Below, in pieces: positions 51,032 through 61,874 of a DNA stretch of 64,000 nucleotides. The translations under genes were made by a program, and so were the position numbers. Source of the stretch: Heterobasidion occidentale (Eukaryota > Basidiomycota > Agaricomycetes > Russulales > Bondarzewiaceae); NCBI GenBank assembly GCA_039111635.1, contig JBCAQO010000009.1, positions 496,001 to 560,000 on the forward strand, in the 5' to 3' direction. The stretch's first letter is position 1. Every line of letters starts with the position of its first letter. The notes under the pieces were generated by a model that saw nothing but the letters and a program-made list of their open reading frames with translations, ran no database searches and had not been told where the DNA came from.

Positions 51032-51652
51032 CTACTCATAATCATTCTCACCCTCCACATCTTGATCCTTGGCCTTTCGTGTGCGAGTGAGATACAGCCG
51101 GAAGGCCTCCTCAAGATCCTTCTCGTGTCCCAGTAGTGCATCAAGGTAATGCTCATCACCCGGGGCCAAAGTGTAGTTCATACCGTTGGCAAGCTGCGGA
51201 GGGTAGCTGAGCCTTACCAGGAATGTATGGGATGGCAGCAGAGCGAACCGCGACACGGCGTGTGGATCAGCCAGCAGCCGGAAGCGCCGTGCGAGTCGTC
51301 CAGATGCTGCCATCGGCTCGAACACACGGACTACAATGTTCGAAACCTCGGAGATGGACGACGTGGTTGCTGCCCAACCATGTTTACCTGCCTTACCCCC
51401 GGACTTTTTGTAGATATCGAGCACTGTTGGACACGTCAATCAGTAATGCCTATTACATGATGTGCACAGAAACAAACCCTGAGCGAGACAAATCCGACCA
51501 CGAGCGAATACAAGCGCATATCCTTGACCGGCAGCAGCTTTGAGAGGGCGTTCCGTAGATACCTCAGCGCCGATGACGAACCGTGGAAGGCCTTTTTGGG
51601 TGAATACTTTTGCCCGTTTTTTTACCGCTCTCAATGTAGACTGATAGGCCAT
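51032..51652 (-). CDS. unknown protein carried by the inverted-repeat element
   Basis: Two exons joined by one canonical intron (GTTTGT..CAACAG, about 51479-51426) give about 190 residues with no frame break. Exon 1: MAYQSTLRAVKKRAKVFTQK, RFVIGAEVSTERPLKAAAGQ, GYALVFARGRICLAQ. Exon 2: VLDIYKKSGGKAGKHGWAAT, SISEVSNIVVRVFEP, RRFRLLADPHAVSRFALLPS, HTFLVRLSYPPQLANGMNYT, DLEEAFRLYLTRTRKAKDQD and an acidic end ENDYE. It is basic at the start, with no Cys/His cluster, no transposase DDE signature that I can see and no membrane segment. A decayed relative at 32.8-33.1 kb shows that the family is repeated. Function unknown: captured host gene or element-specific protein are both possible. Confidence 0.7.
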
Positions 51653-51710
51653 TACAAAATAACTATTTCGTACAAAATTATCTCAAATTGGGCCGTGAGA
51701 ATCCTCCAGA

Positions 51711-51849
51711 TCCCCGAACGGGATCAGACCTCGAGCCAAACCCTGCTGGTACCCCCGGATTGGGATCGGACGTCCACGCCAAATCTGCCCTACCTATCCC
51801 CGAACATGGATCAGACCTCGGCGCTGACGCGCCTCGTTTATACCCGAAT
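51711..51849 (+). repeat. right subterminal motif repeats
   Basis: Three further copies lie here: CCCCGAACGGGATCAGACCT (51712), CCCCCGGATTGGGATCGGAC (51752) and CCCCGAACATGGATCAGACC (51798). A fourth (ACCCGAATCCGGATCGGACC, from 51842) runs into the right inverted repeat. Confidence 0.7.
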
Positions 51850-51888
51850 CCGGATCGGACCTCTGGCATGGTTGACGGGGGTCCTGTC
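51850..51888 (-). repeat. right terminal inverted repeat
   Basis: Perfect reverse complement of 50757-50795. Confidence 0.9.
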
Positions 51889-52672
51889 GGGACTCGGGAC
51901 ACCAATGCATCAGCTTGCATCACACCATGCGCATCTTGCAGCCTGCAGTTCAAGAGAGTGCTTCTGCTATTGCCACATTTCGTGTGCCATGGGTGTGTAG
52001 TGTTATTTCTTCTATATATTTGCCTGCTGAATGAATAGCTGAATATTTCGCTCAACTCACGAGCTCAGGATGCCCTCACTTGTAGTCATGGTGCCTTCCG
52101 CTCGCCCGCCAGGTCCCTCCTTCATCAGTGGAGACGACTCTGACAACCTCGGCTCGTCTCCATAACCGCCGTCCCCGTTCGATGCACATCCGTTCACCAT
52201 GTATCTCCGTCCAATCCCTGCACGTGTAGGCGACACCATCGCCAGATAGAATTCACTGTCTTCGGTTCAAGCGTCGCATCCTTCGCCTACAGCAAATTCT
52301 GCCTGATGCGGTGGAAACAGTGTCTCGTTTGATCTGGGCTGTCATCCGGGTGATGATGGTGCGGATATACTTGAGGACCCCACACATGTAGGGTTAGGTG
52401 CATCAAGTGCACTTCTCCTATCACGAGCATCCTCGAGCATCTCACCAAACAGTCGGAGCCTAATCTCGATTCAAGATTGTCTAAATCCTTCGTGTGCCAG
52501 ATCCGTATCGGGCGCGGAGATGCGCACGTATTTCCGCAATGACAACTGCTATCGGCATCACGACTGCGAAGGACTCTGCCCGAGGTCCAATGGCCGCCAT
52601 CCACACTTTGAAATTCTCCTGGTCTCCCCGACAGAAGTGCCCCGCCCCCGCCCTCCCGCCCCCTACTCCATC
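51889..52672. other. intergenic, no convincing gene
   Basis: Spacer between the inverted-repeat element and the But2-like gene. Minus frames at 52057-52239 and 52287-52756 are antisense shadows of no recognisable family. Confidence 0.45.
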
Positions 52673-53667
52673 ATGACATCCTCCTCTCACACTCCCCATG
52701 CAGAGTATGTCTCTCTCGCACCCTACAGCGAGACCGACCCCGGCGAGGGCGACCACCTTCTATCGACCCCTCGTTCTCTTCTCCCGGAAGCCCCAAGCAT
52801 TTCCCCTCCTACCATGCACCCACCCTCGGCCTCAGGTCGTCTCTTGATTGGTCTCTTTGCCTCCCTTTTATGCTCAACATCTCCCTTCTTCCATTCACCC
52901 TCTCCCGTGCTGCCATCTCGGAATCAGCACTCCGTCATCTTCCATACCCCGACCAGCGCCTCGGCCTCGACCGTGCGGCCAAGGCGATGCCCCATCCCAA
53001 ACCGTACGCATACCAGTGGCCGGACAAGATTGTGCGCCTTAGCCAGAAGCTCAAGGACGCCGTGTACGGCGAAGGCTACCAGATAATGATCACTGCCGAG
53101 GTGAGAGCCTTTGGAGATTTGCTTGTCCCCTAATATCAATTGATACTGCATTCAGGACTCGGCACTCATGCACTTTCCGGTCCCCGCCACGGGGTCCGAC
53201 AGGTGCGCCATCACGTGGACCCCACCACCCGCGCTTGGCGTGCGCAAGAAAGACCTCACGATCAAGGGCAACATCTCAGGAATCGAGGTCTGGTCTGTGA
53301 CCCCGCGCGCCGGGTCTGCCTCTAGCACCGGTACGCACCTTCCGTCGACGAAATGGACTGGGACACCCTTTCCTGGGCCACACGTCCCGTCCGCGGAGAT
53401 CTTCTCGGTACGCTCGACCTCACAGCACGGCCGAACGCGACGACTGTCGAGTTCGCGTGTCCGATGTTGCCTATGCACGGCGATGGCGTGGGGGACAGAC
53501 CGGGCAGCCTGACGGTTGAGCTGCGGTGCCCCCGCGTTGCGTGTCACGTCGAATTCATGCAGGTACAGTTCTGGCCGAAGATGGGTGAGTGCTGACCTTG
53601 ATCTATGTGCGTGTGTCGCTGTTGACGCCGTGGCTTGGTAGGTTTTGAGCTTGTGCGAAGGCAATGA
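52673..53667 (+). CDS. single-pass membrane protein of a But2-like basidiomycete family
   Basis: Start MTSSSHTPHAEYVSLAPYSE, then a Pro/Ser-rich cytosolic tail, a membrane segment (RLLIGLFASLL then MLNISLLPFTL) and an outer domain: LDRAAKAMPHPKPYAYQWPD, GEGYQIMITAE, DSALMHFPVPATGSDRCAIT, DLTIKGNISGIEVWSVTPRA, DTLSWATRPVRGDLLGTLDL, NATTVEFACPMLPMHGDG, SLTVELRCPRVACHVEFMQ, and after a last intron GFELVRRQ. The layout resembles basidiomycete But2 C-terminal-like proteins of unknown role; family recalled, not checked. Stop 53665-53667. One break sits in the TTTT run at about 52867, inside the membrane segment; the change near 53345 is probably a short intron. Confidence 0.62.
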
Positions 53668-54185
53668 TGGGCCGGTGTTGATGAGTAGGCGCGACATTGC
53701 ATCTAGGTCGAGAATGTATCTCAGCTCTCCGTCCGGGGAAGTACGATTCAATCGCAAACAGACGTCAAGCTGAACACTTGGAGTTGAAAGACCATGCATC
53801 AAAACCTGAACGCCGGATCGCGGTAAACTACAGTCACAAAACCTATTGCTGCGGAAAGGTATGCACTATTGGCCGGAGCCGGATAGGTGCCACCTTAGCC
53901 ACGCAGCATGCCACTTGTTGCTCTCCTTGATGAGACCACATTTTTGTGCCGTTTGCCCGCTCAAGCCTAGTCAATATTCGCACACCGATTTGGCTGTTTG
54001 CAGCATTTACTGACAATGCTCGCTTCCATTGTCCTCATAATCGCGAGAACGCCTTTGGCCAATTGAAATGTTTTGACTCCTGTGGCGAACAGGTGCGCTT
54101 TGATGTCTTGTGGGATCGTTTTGTCCTCAGACAAAGCTGAAACTATGTGGCCGTGGCACTTGACGTCACGGCCCCCTCCCTGACG

Positions 54186-54192
54186 TATATAA
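54186..54192 (+). promoter_or_regulatory. orphan TATA box
   Basis: TATATAA in CTGACGTATATAAGGGAGG, preceded by the palindromic CRE-like TGACGTCA (near 54160) and followed by a CT-rich leader. No recognisable coding sequence follows. Confidence 0.4.
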
Positions 54193-55586
54193 GGGAGGCT
54201 GCTCTCTACTATTCCGACACAACACTCCTTTTCGCTAGGACCCACTTCCTAGGGAAATCTTCTTCGCGCCATATTATTTTCCCAGCGGTACTCCATCCGT
54301 TGCGCCTATGCACCGCTGTAAATACCATCATGCTGAAGCCCCTAGCTTCCTCTCCAACTCGCGTGATCCCCAGAGCTTTATCATTCTGTACGCTCTTCAA
54401 TGATCTCTCTATCAGCTTTTTGTCACTGATCGCGTTGTCCTCCCATCTACAAGGCCCAGGCAGATCTTAGGACTTCGCGTCAGCGCCTTCTAGTCGCTCT
54501 AGTGCCAACCAGAATGGCCCTAGTACTCCGGGCCAGGGTGCGATTCACCTGAAGATGGACATGGTTCGGAGGCAAAGCATTCAGCCCACCACCCCCAAGC
54601 TCATGGTTGATTCAAATGCGCTACGCGTAACATGGAGGCCGAGCATATGCTCAACAGTCCGACCGGTCAAATGCCCCAACGCGTCACGAAATGCTCGATA
54701 GCCGAATATGATAGTGAGGATTCCCGGTGGAAGCAGGAAAGGGGCAGAGGGTGGACGTAGTATCTGGCGGGTCACTCCCTCGAGGTAGTCGACCCCTTTG
54801 TTAGCCGCCATCGTGCGACTACTGCTAGATCTGTACCAGGGCTTTGTTTATTATTGATATTTGGGAGGGATATACATCTTGATTTGAATGCCATTTTGTT
54901 GCTAATCACAACATGCGAGTCTTTTGAAGTGTCGAATGCGTGTTGCTGAGGTATGTATATGAGGCCTTGAGGTCAAGGAGTGGAACCATTTGGCGAGTCC
55001 CTCCAGGTCTGTTCAGCCATCAGAGAGTTCCAATCACGTGACTTGGTCGCCTGTTAGCTTTCCGACGGTGTCTTCAATGATTCCTCAAGGATTCAAGCAC
55101 TCATCTCTTAGCTGCTCAATTCCTGAAGATTTTCTCGACCAGTGGGACATTACATATACCCATGTAAATCGAAGCCATCGCTGGTGCAGGAGTACCAAAG
55201 TATCTGTCTTGACTGATGTACTACAGCATCAAGCAACAAGTATTGCATGATTTCTCTGTAGTTCTACCTGATATCATTCCAGAAGATGAGTTGAACTGAA
55301 GCAATGACTGATTCTCTTAGGCCTTTCTTCCTCGTCCGAACCTGGACGGATCCATCTCTGGTGCTCATGCCAACATCAGGGCCATTTACCTGTCAAATGC
55401 AAAGGCTGTATCGAATTGTACCACCGGAACCTGGACCTAGGGCTTGGTCTAATCTAATCCAATCGTGTTGACCACGCCTCAAGCTTAGACACTTTGAGCG
55501 TGGCGTGCTCTTTTTGTGGTCAACTTGGCGGTACGGCCTTGTCTCAAACTTGGACATCTGGAATGTGGCATGGTCCCTCTCCTGCA

Positions 55587-55594
55587 TATATAAA
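55587..55594 (+). promoter_or_regulatory. second orphan TATA box
   Basis: TATATAAA with a CT-rich, CA-ending leader, as in highly expressed fungal genes. The first ATG at 55684 opens a 76-codon frame without known features. Confidence 0.4.
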
Positions 55595-55907
55595 GACCCT
55601 ACGTCTGTCCTTTCCGTCCTTCATCAGTTCTTCGAAACCCCTCTGCGTATCGCATACACCTCCACACACCCTCGACACTCTCGATGTCATCAGCTACCAG
55701 CGGCGCAACATGCCGCTTCCTTTCACTCCACTCACTCTGTCTCCGAAGCCAACAGCATGTGTACTACACCGACTCTCTAGTGGGTTGGATATGCACCACC
55801 TCATGTGGACTGCCGGTATTGGACTTCGATGGTGATGCCTCCCACTCGTCGTCGCGGACAGCAGGCGCGATGTCGCGCGCACCAAATACCGTTGTGTGGT
55901 GCAATGC

Positions 55908-56051
55908 ATGGTGAAGAAGTATAGTGGTGGGCTCACCTGCACTTTTTGCCATTGTCGCCTTTCAACCTGCCCAGCCACCTTGATCCGGCTCATGACAGGC
56001 GCACCAAGGGCGTCTATGCTTTCATCTTCTTCACACAACACGCCTGGTTGA
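55908..56051 (+). CDS. orphan frame with zinc-finger-like Cys spacing
   Basis: A 47-codon plus frame reads MVKKYSGGLTCTFCHCRL then STCPATLIRLMTGAPRAS. C-x2-C followed about 12 residues later by RLMTGA looks like a C2H2-type or BED-like finger whose His residues have been lost. It could be part of an unrecognised spliced gene driven from the TATA box at 55587, or chance. Confidence 0.2.
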   Translation: MVKKYSGGLTCTFCHCRLSTCPATLIRLMTGAPRASMLSSSSHNTPG

Positions 56052-56357
56052 CCTTGCTGTGTGTGTTCTCCCGCCGGAGTCAAGTCGTTCATACCGTATT
56101 GACGACCTCCATCTAATTCTCATCTAGTTCTCGTTGTGGCTCCACGCTAGGAAAGCAGCTTCATATCCGCGCTCAGGCTCTTTCCTCACGGATAGTAAGC
56201 TCTTTCTGGCGTCTGTTCTGTGATGCTCTATACTCATATGTTTTAATAGCGGATCTACGCGCCGTCCAGAAAGCAAAGCCCGTCCGCATTCCAAGCACCG
56301 CCCTCACGCCTTTACGAACTCAAGAGCCTGCCCCATAAGGCCTGCTTCAACTGGCAG

Positions 56358-56664
56358 TTTTCGCTCACGGGTTCATCCCGAACGCACCACCTCCTACCTC
56401 GTTCTCACTCACGGGCTCATCCCGAACGTTCTACATCCCACGGCGTTCTCGCTCACGGATTCCCCCTACAGAAACTGTTGGTGGAATCACTGGCGTTTTC
56501 AGATGCACTGCTAGACAGCGCATCACCAGCATTCAAGGCGAAAGAGACGACGGCTCAATTTATAATCAGCGTATGTGATAGCTTCGAGATGTCCAGTCTT
56601 ACCTTCATCCCGAACACGGTACCTTTCGTGGCGTTCTCGCTCCCGAGTTCATCCCGAACTCGTC
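56358..56664 (+). repeat. diverged short repeats, unit CGTTCTCGCTCACGGG + TTCATCCCGAACG
   Basis: Copies at about 56358-56384, 56400-56428, 56443-56464 (partial), 56609-56620 (partial) and 56632-56664. Each full unit contains CGGG-x5-CCCG, so it is also a small dyad. They are irregularly spaced. Confidence 0.65.
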
Positions 56665-57338
56665 CTCACCTCATTGGGAAAAAGAGTTTAAACGATCGTC
56701 TAAGGCGGAACGCATACTGTTAGTTTCGCAGAGAGGTGGATAGAGGAGTCGCCTAGGAATGCGCGCTTACACTATTCATTAGAATGTGGTGGTTCTGTTG
56801 GTCGGCTGATTTTCTTTTGTTTTTTATACATGGGGTGGGATTCTTCTCCTGTCATATGACAATGGAATACCTGATATTTTGGATATATTGTGAGATTTCC
56901 ACTTTGATGCAGCCTAGTAGCCGAGAATATGAAATCTGAACTCGGTAAAGGTGCACTGCATCCTTGCATGATGAGTGCTCGACAAAGTCATCATCTCAAG
57001 AAGAACGCTCGCAGATGTCAATGATTCACAGCTTCGAAGAGAAGAGATATAAATACTTATGAGAAAAAGCGACGTCACTCATGGACCCATAACAACCGCC
57101 GACCGGTTTACAGACTTCACTGTGATGAACAAGGACGAGTTTTTTTGCCACTCATTCTGGGCGGAGGCATGGTGCGAATCCATCCATGGAGCTGTCGGTT
57201 GCAGTTGAGATCGAGAAGGTCGAGGACTGTCCGGTCGACGGAGAGGCTCAAGGAGGGCGCATGCGGAGTTTCCGGCATTCGGCGAGCCACGTGGGCAATT
57301 TACACACATCGCATTTTTGGACGGATTTTCGAGAGCTG

Positions 57339-60296
57339 ATGAAGTCCAACTACAAGGTAGGTCTCCTACCACTCCTCTTTCCTTGACCACACATACAACC
57401 CTGTCTCGTTACAGTTCTCGAACCTTTGTGGGACTGTATATCGTCAGGGGAACATCCTATTCACCCCGGATGGCAACTCTGTACTTAGCCCTGTAGGAAA
57501 TCGGGTATCTGTGTTTGATTTGGTCAAGTGAGTCTATTCGCGATGTGTTCATAAGACAGTCTTGTAATTACTTGTACTAGCAACAAGTCATTCACGTTCC
57601 CATTCGAAAACCGGAAGAACATCGCAGCTATCGCGTTGAGTCCCGATGCCAATGTGTTGATTAGTGTAGACGAAGGTGCGTGTAGCGTTCATCGACTACA
57701 CATGTCCTGTCCTGTCTTCATTTCAATTCTCCCATCGCGTACAGACGGCCGTGCATTGCTTGTCAATTTCCGCAGAGGCGTCGTCCTTCATCACTTCAAT
57801 TTCCACAAACCTGTCAAGGCCATCAAATTCTCTCCTGATGGCAAGTACATCGCTGCCACACACGACACTCATGTCCAAGTCTGGCGCACCCCCAATCATC
57901 TTGTTCGTGAATTTGCCCCTTTCGTATTGCATAGGACGTATACAGGGCATCACGACGAAGTGCTGAGCATCGAGTGGTCACCGGATTCAAAGTTGGTTAA
58001 TTTTATTTGTGTTTGCTTTTGATATGCTTAGACTGACAAGTGGAACGAAAGATGCTTCATCTCGACGAGTCGAGATATGACTGCACGATTGTTCACCTTG
58101 GATCCGGTCGAGGGGTTCCGCCCAAAGACATTTGCAGGTCATAAGGACGCGGTTTTGAACGCCTATTTCTCTACCGACGCAAAAACAGTGTGTAATCATC
58201 TCGTCAGCATTGGATTAAATATCTCATATTCCTGCAGATATACACTGTGGCCCGTGATGGCGCTGTGTTCACATGGAAAGCCAAAATTCCTGAGGCTGGT
58301 TCATCCGACAGCGACTCAGACTTGGACGAGCCGGTTGCGTCAACTTCGACTGACAATCTCGTAGCTCACACGCGTTGGGGCGTACATAAACGGAACTACT
58401 TCAATCAAGCCGGCACGAAAGTGGTCTGCAGCACCTTCCATCGTAGATCCAACCTCCTCATCGTTGGCTTCTCGACGGGCATCTTCGGGCTGTGGGAAAT
58501 GCCTGCTTTCACAAACGTCCACACCCTCAGTATCTCTCAGGAAAAAATCTCGTCCGTTGCTGTTAACCCTTCCGGCGAATGGCTCGCGTTCGGCGCGCGC
58601 AAGCTTGGACAACTGCTCGTGTGGGAGTGGCAGTCAGAGTCGTATATTCTCAAACAGCAAGGTCATTATTTCGACATGAATGCACTCGCGTATTCTCCAG
58701 ACGGACAATATGTCGCTACGGGAGGTGACGACGGCAAGGTCAAGCTATGGAATACGCACTCTGGATTCTGTGTTATTACCTTTTCGCAGCACACCTCTTC
58801 CGTTTCATCCGTTCAATTCGCTGCCCAGGGTCAAGTGTTGTTCTCAGCGTCCCTTGATGGCACTGTCCGCGCCTTTGACCTCGTTCGGTATCGCAATTTC
58901 CGTACATTCACGTCACCCTCTCCAGTACAATTTTCGTGTCTCGCAGTCGATCCCAGCGGCGAAGTCGTGGCTGCAGGTTCGACTGACTCCTTCGAGGTCT
59001 TCCTATGGTCTGTGCAGACAGGGAAACTCCTCGATGTCCTCGCGGGTCATGAAGGTCCTGTAAGTACATTGGCGTTCTCCCCGACTACGAACGTCTTGGC
59101 CAGTGGATCTTGGGACAAGACCGTTCGAGTATGGAACGTATTTGGGCGGTCCCATGCGGTAGAGCCATTCCAGCTTAGCGCTGATGTTCTGTCTCTGGGT
59201 TTCCGTCCTGATGGGCAAGAGCTTGTGGTTTCGACGCTCGATGGACAGCTCACCTTCTTCTCCACCAACATCTCCCAACAGACGAACGTCATCGAAGGAA
59301 GGAAGGACATTGCTGGCGGGCGCAAAGCCGATGACCGAGTAGCTGCTATCAACAATGCGTCGGGGAAGGCCTTCACCAGTGTGGCGTACAGTGCGGATGG
59401 CTTGTGTGTTCTTGCAGGCGGGAACAGCAAATACGTGGTTCTCTATGATGCCCGCGAAGGCGTCCTTATTCGACGATGGCAGATCTCCGACAATCTCTCA
59501 CTCGATGGGACCGAGGAATTCCTGGACAGCAGACGCGTGACGGAAGCAGGGAATCTAGACCTGATCGATGATAGAGGCGATGAGAGCGATCTTGCGGATC
59601 GAATGGATGTGAGTCTGCCTGGGGCCCAGAGAGGCGACATGTCAAAACGGCGGTACAAGCAGGAGGCACGGACCAAGTGCGTTCGCTTCGCGCCGACGGG
59701 TCGCGCGTGGGCGGCCGCATCGACCGAAGGGCTGCTCATCTATTCTGTGGATGACGCGATGACCTTTGATCCCTTCGACCTGACGATGGAGTTGACGCCG
59801 CAATCCGTGTTGGCGACGTTACAGGAGCGCTCGTACCTAAAAGCGCTCGTGATGGCTTTCCGACTGAACGAAAAGGCTGTCATCCACAGAGTATACGAGG
59901 GCGTGCCCTACGATGAAATACGGCTGGTCGCGCGGCAGTTGCCGACGCTATATATCGCCAAACTGCTGAGCGTGGCAGCAGAGCGGCTGGAAAATGGAGT
60001 CAGGCTGGAGTGGGGACTGCGTTGGGTCAAGGAGGTGCTTGCCGTGCATGGGCGGTGGATCAGGGAAAGAGGGGTTGAGCTGGCGAGCGTCCTGAGAGAA
60101 GTCAAAAGGGCGGTAGGCGAGTTCGAAGACGCGGTTGCGAAGTTGTGAGTGTTGGTTTCGTGTTGGTTTCGTGTTCTCCTTTTGAAGTTGGCTGATTGGG
60201 GTCTCCAGGTGTGACGAGAATACGGCGACGCTAGAGTTTTTGATTGACCAATCGAAGGTGAGGGAACAGGCGGACGCGAGGATGGTTGTCGATTGA
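57339..60296 (+). CDS. PWP2: PWP2, WD40 component of the U3 snoRNP/UTP-B complex
   Basis: Needed for early 18S rRNA processing in the nucleolus. The start MKSNYK is a six-codon exon; intron 57357-57414 leads to FSNLCGTVYRQGNILFTPDG and PVGNRVSVFDLV, nearly as in yeast Pwp2. Further introns: 57528-57580, 57676-57744, 57992-58051 (GTTGGT donor), 58188-58237, 60145-60208. About 10-12 WD repeats are visible, e.g. DGRALLVNFRRGVVLHHFNF, HHDEVLSIEWSPDSK, RDGAVFTWK, GGDDGKVKLWN, SASLDGTVRAFDL, ASGSWDKTVRVWN, TLDGQLTFFS. The C-terminus has the Utp12 domain: FDPFDLTMELTPQSVLATLQ, YLKALVMAFRLNEKAVIHRV, RLEWGLRWVKEVLAVHGRWI. The tail ends VREQADARMVVD. Length about 880 residues, as in the family. No frame break. 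Confidence 0.96.
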
Positions 60297-61874
60297 GGAA
60301 ACGGAGGGACGCGGGTGCTATGCACCGAGTAGATCTCCAAAAGTATGGTATGTGCTCGGCAAGAATGTAATCCTGAACAACCTATGCGCACGATCTGCAG
60401 AGCATTCGATATTCTGCTCACGACACGGGCTCTGGGCACATGACTCCATGTTGTTCTCGATGCGCCGTGTCGGCGACACGAAGTTGCCTCAAAGGTAAGT
60501 TGCCGGCGTAGATGCCCGAGCCGCGTGTATGTACGACCAGCGTCTAACAATCGCCTTCCGCATATGGTCTATGGTGCTCCTATGGCATCTGTAGAGCGCA
60601 AGGGCCCTCGGCCCATCTTCCTTCCTTGCCCCCGAGTCGCGGCAGGTCGCGGCACTCCCGCGATGGAAGGACCGGGCCCGGCATCTGTCCAGATGAAGAT
60701 GATCAGACCCGAGCGGACAACTCAAGTAATAAGTAAGTAGAATATCATAGGCTTTCGAATACAACGTCAGCCTTTTTCGGCGCGCGCGACATTGGAACTT
60801 CGTCACTTGCGGGGCGCGTTCCTGAGCGTGGGTGTGGGCCGCTGGCGCCGAGCGGCGCTGAGTCGAATATGAGGACGCGTTGTTGATGTGCGTCGCGGTC
60901 ATGGGTCGGCTCGCGCCATGCACCATGCACTGTTGCCAGTGCGCATCTGTGCGCGGTAGATATCCGACGCTCAATCCCCGCCAGGGCCTGGGTTAAAAAG
61001 AGGCCCTGCGCGAGTGCAGACACCGGCTCGTGGGAGTCGCTGAGAATTCTCGAGAACAAAGACGACTTGAACTCGACAGCCGATCGACACCAAGTACTGG
61101 GGGCGGCCCGCAAAGACAGAGACAAAAGCACACAGTAGAACAAAAGAAAAGATTAAATTAAACGACACGGACAGGTGGATAGATGCAGGCAGATGAACAT
61201 ATGATGGCGGGGGATATGGGTGTACTGTACGGATGTCGACGTGATGCAGCAGAGACCGAGAGCAGCGTGGAGATGGATGAAGATGAGAATAGTGGTGGAG
61301 ATGGAGATGGAGATGGAGATGTGTATGTTCATGGGGTGGGATGAGATGGACTAGCAGTAGTAATAGTGACGAATGGGGATAATGATTGTGCGGGGTGACA
61401 TGGATAGAAATGAGGCAGAAGCGCGACTGGTAGAGAGGCTTAGACAAATGGTAAGCAGCGAGGGAAAGACGAAACCGAACCAAGATGTGGAAGAAAAGGT
61501 CGTAAGAGACACCCACTCACTCGAGATACAGAAGTGAAGACAAAAGGACGGAATAAAAGGAAACAGAACCAAGCGACGTGGGAGAAGGAGACCGGGACTG
61601 AGCTAGTAGAGGGAGTAGAAGCGAGAGGGACTAGACTAGCTAGCAGATGATATATAACCGGCCAACGACTGACCGGCCAACCGACCGACACGACACACAC
61701 AACCCCCCATGTGAACCGGACCCGATATGAGGATATGCACCAACTCAAACCCAAACCCAAACCCAAACCCAAACCCAAACTGTCAACCTAGATCTAAACC
61801 CAAATCCACGACCGACCGACCAACCAGCCAAATGAGAACGAATGAGAAAGGATCCATTGGAGGCGCAACGGAGT
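60297..61874. other. intergenic between convergent 3' ends, with short microsatellites
   Basis: No gene supported; minus frames at 60489-61143 are GC-skew shadows. GGAGAT repeats run at about 61295-61321, and AAACCC repeats (about 5.5 units) at 61747-61780. The second is not the fungal telomere unit TTAGGG. Confidence 0.55.

Larger units (their letters stand above)
50757..51888. mobile_element. 1.13-kb element with 39-bp perfect terminal inverted repeats and one gene
   Basis: The left end 50757-50795 (GACAGGACCCCCGTCAACCA...) is the exact reverse complement of 51850-51888. Inside, variants of CCCCGAACnnGGATCAGACCTC recur near both ends. The middle holds an intact two-exon gene on the minus strand. 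TCGGGAC occurs at 50753-50759, 51887-51893 and 51894-51900, overlapping the repeat tips, and may mark a target duplication. No transposase is present, so the element would be non-autonomous. Superfamily not assigned. Confidence 0.75.
53668..57338. other. long intergenic region with promoter-like and repeat sequences
   Basis: 3.7 kb without a supported gene. It contains two strong TATA boxes, an orphan Cys-rich frame and a set of short repeats, all listed separately. Confidence 0.45.

Noticed and set aside
58340..59739. Minus frames inside PWP2
   Set aside because: They are antisense shadows of the long, conserved PWP2 exon.
61747..61780. AAACCC hexanucleotide repeat as a telomere-like tract
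   Set aside because: The unit lacks the T of CCCTAA, there are only about 5.5 units, and genes continue on both sides; it is a simple microsatellite.
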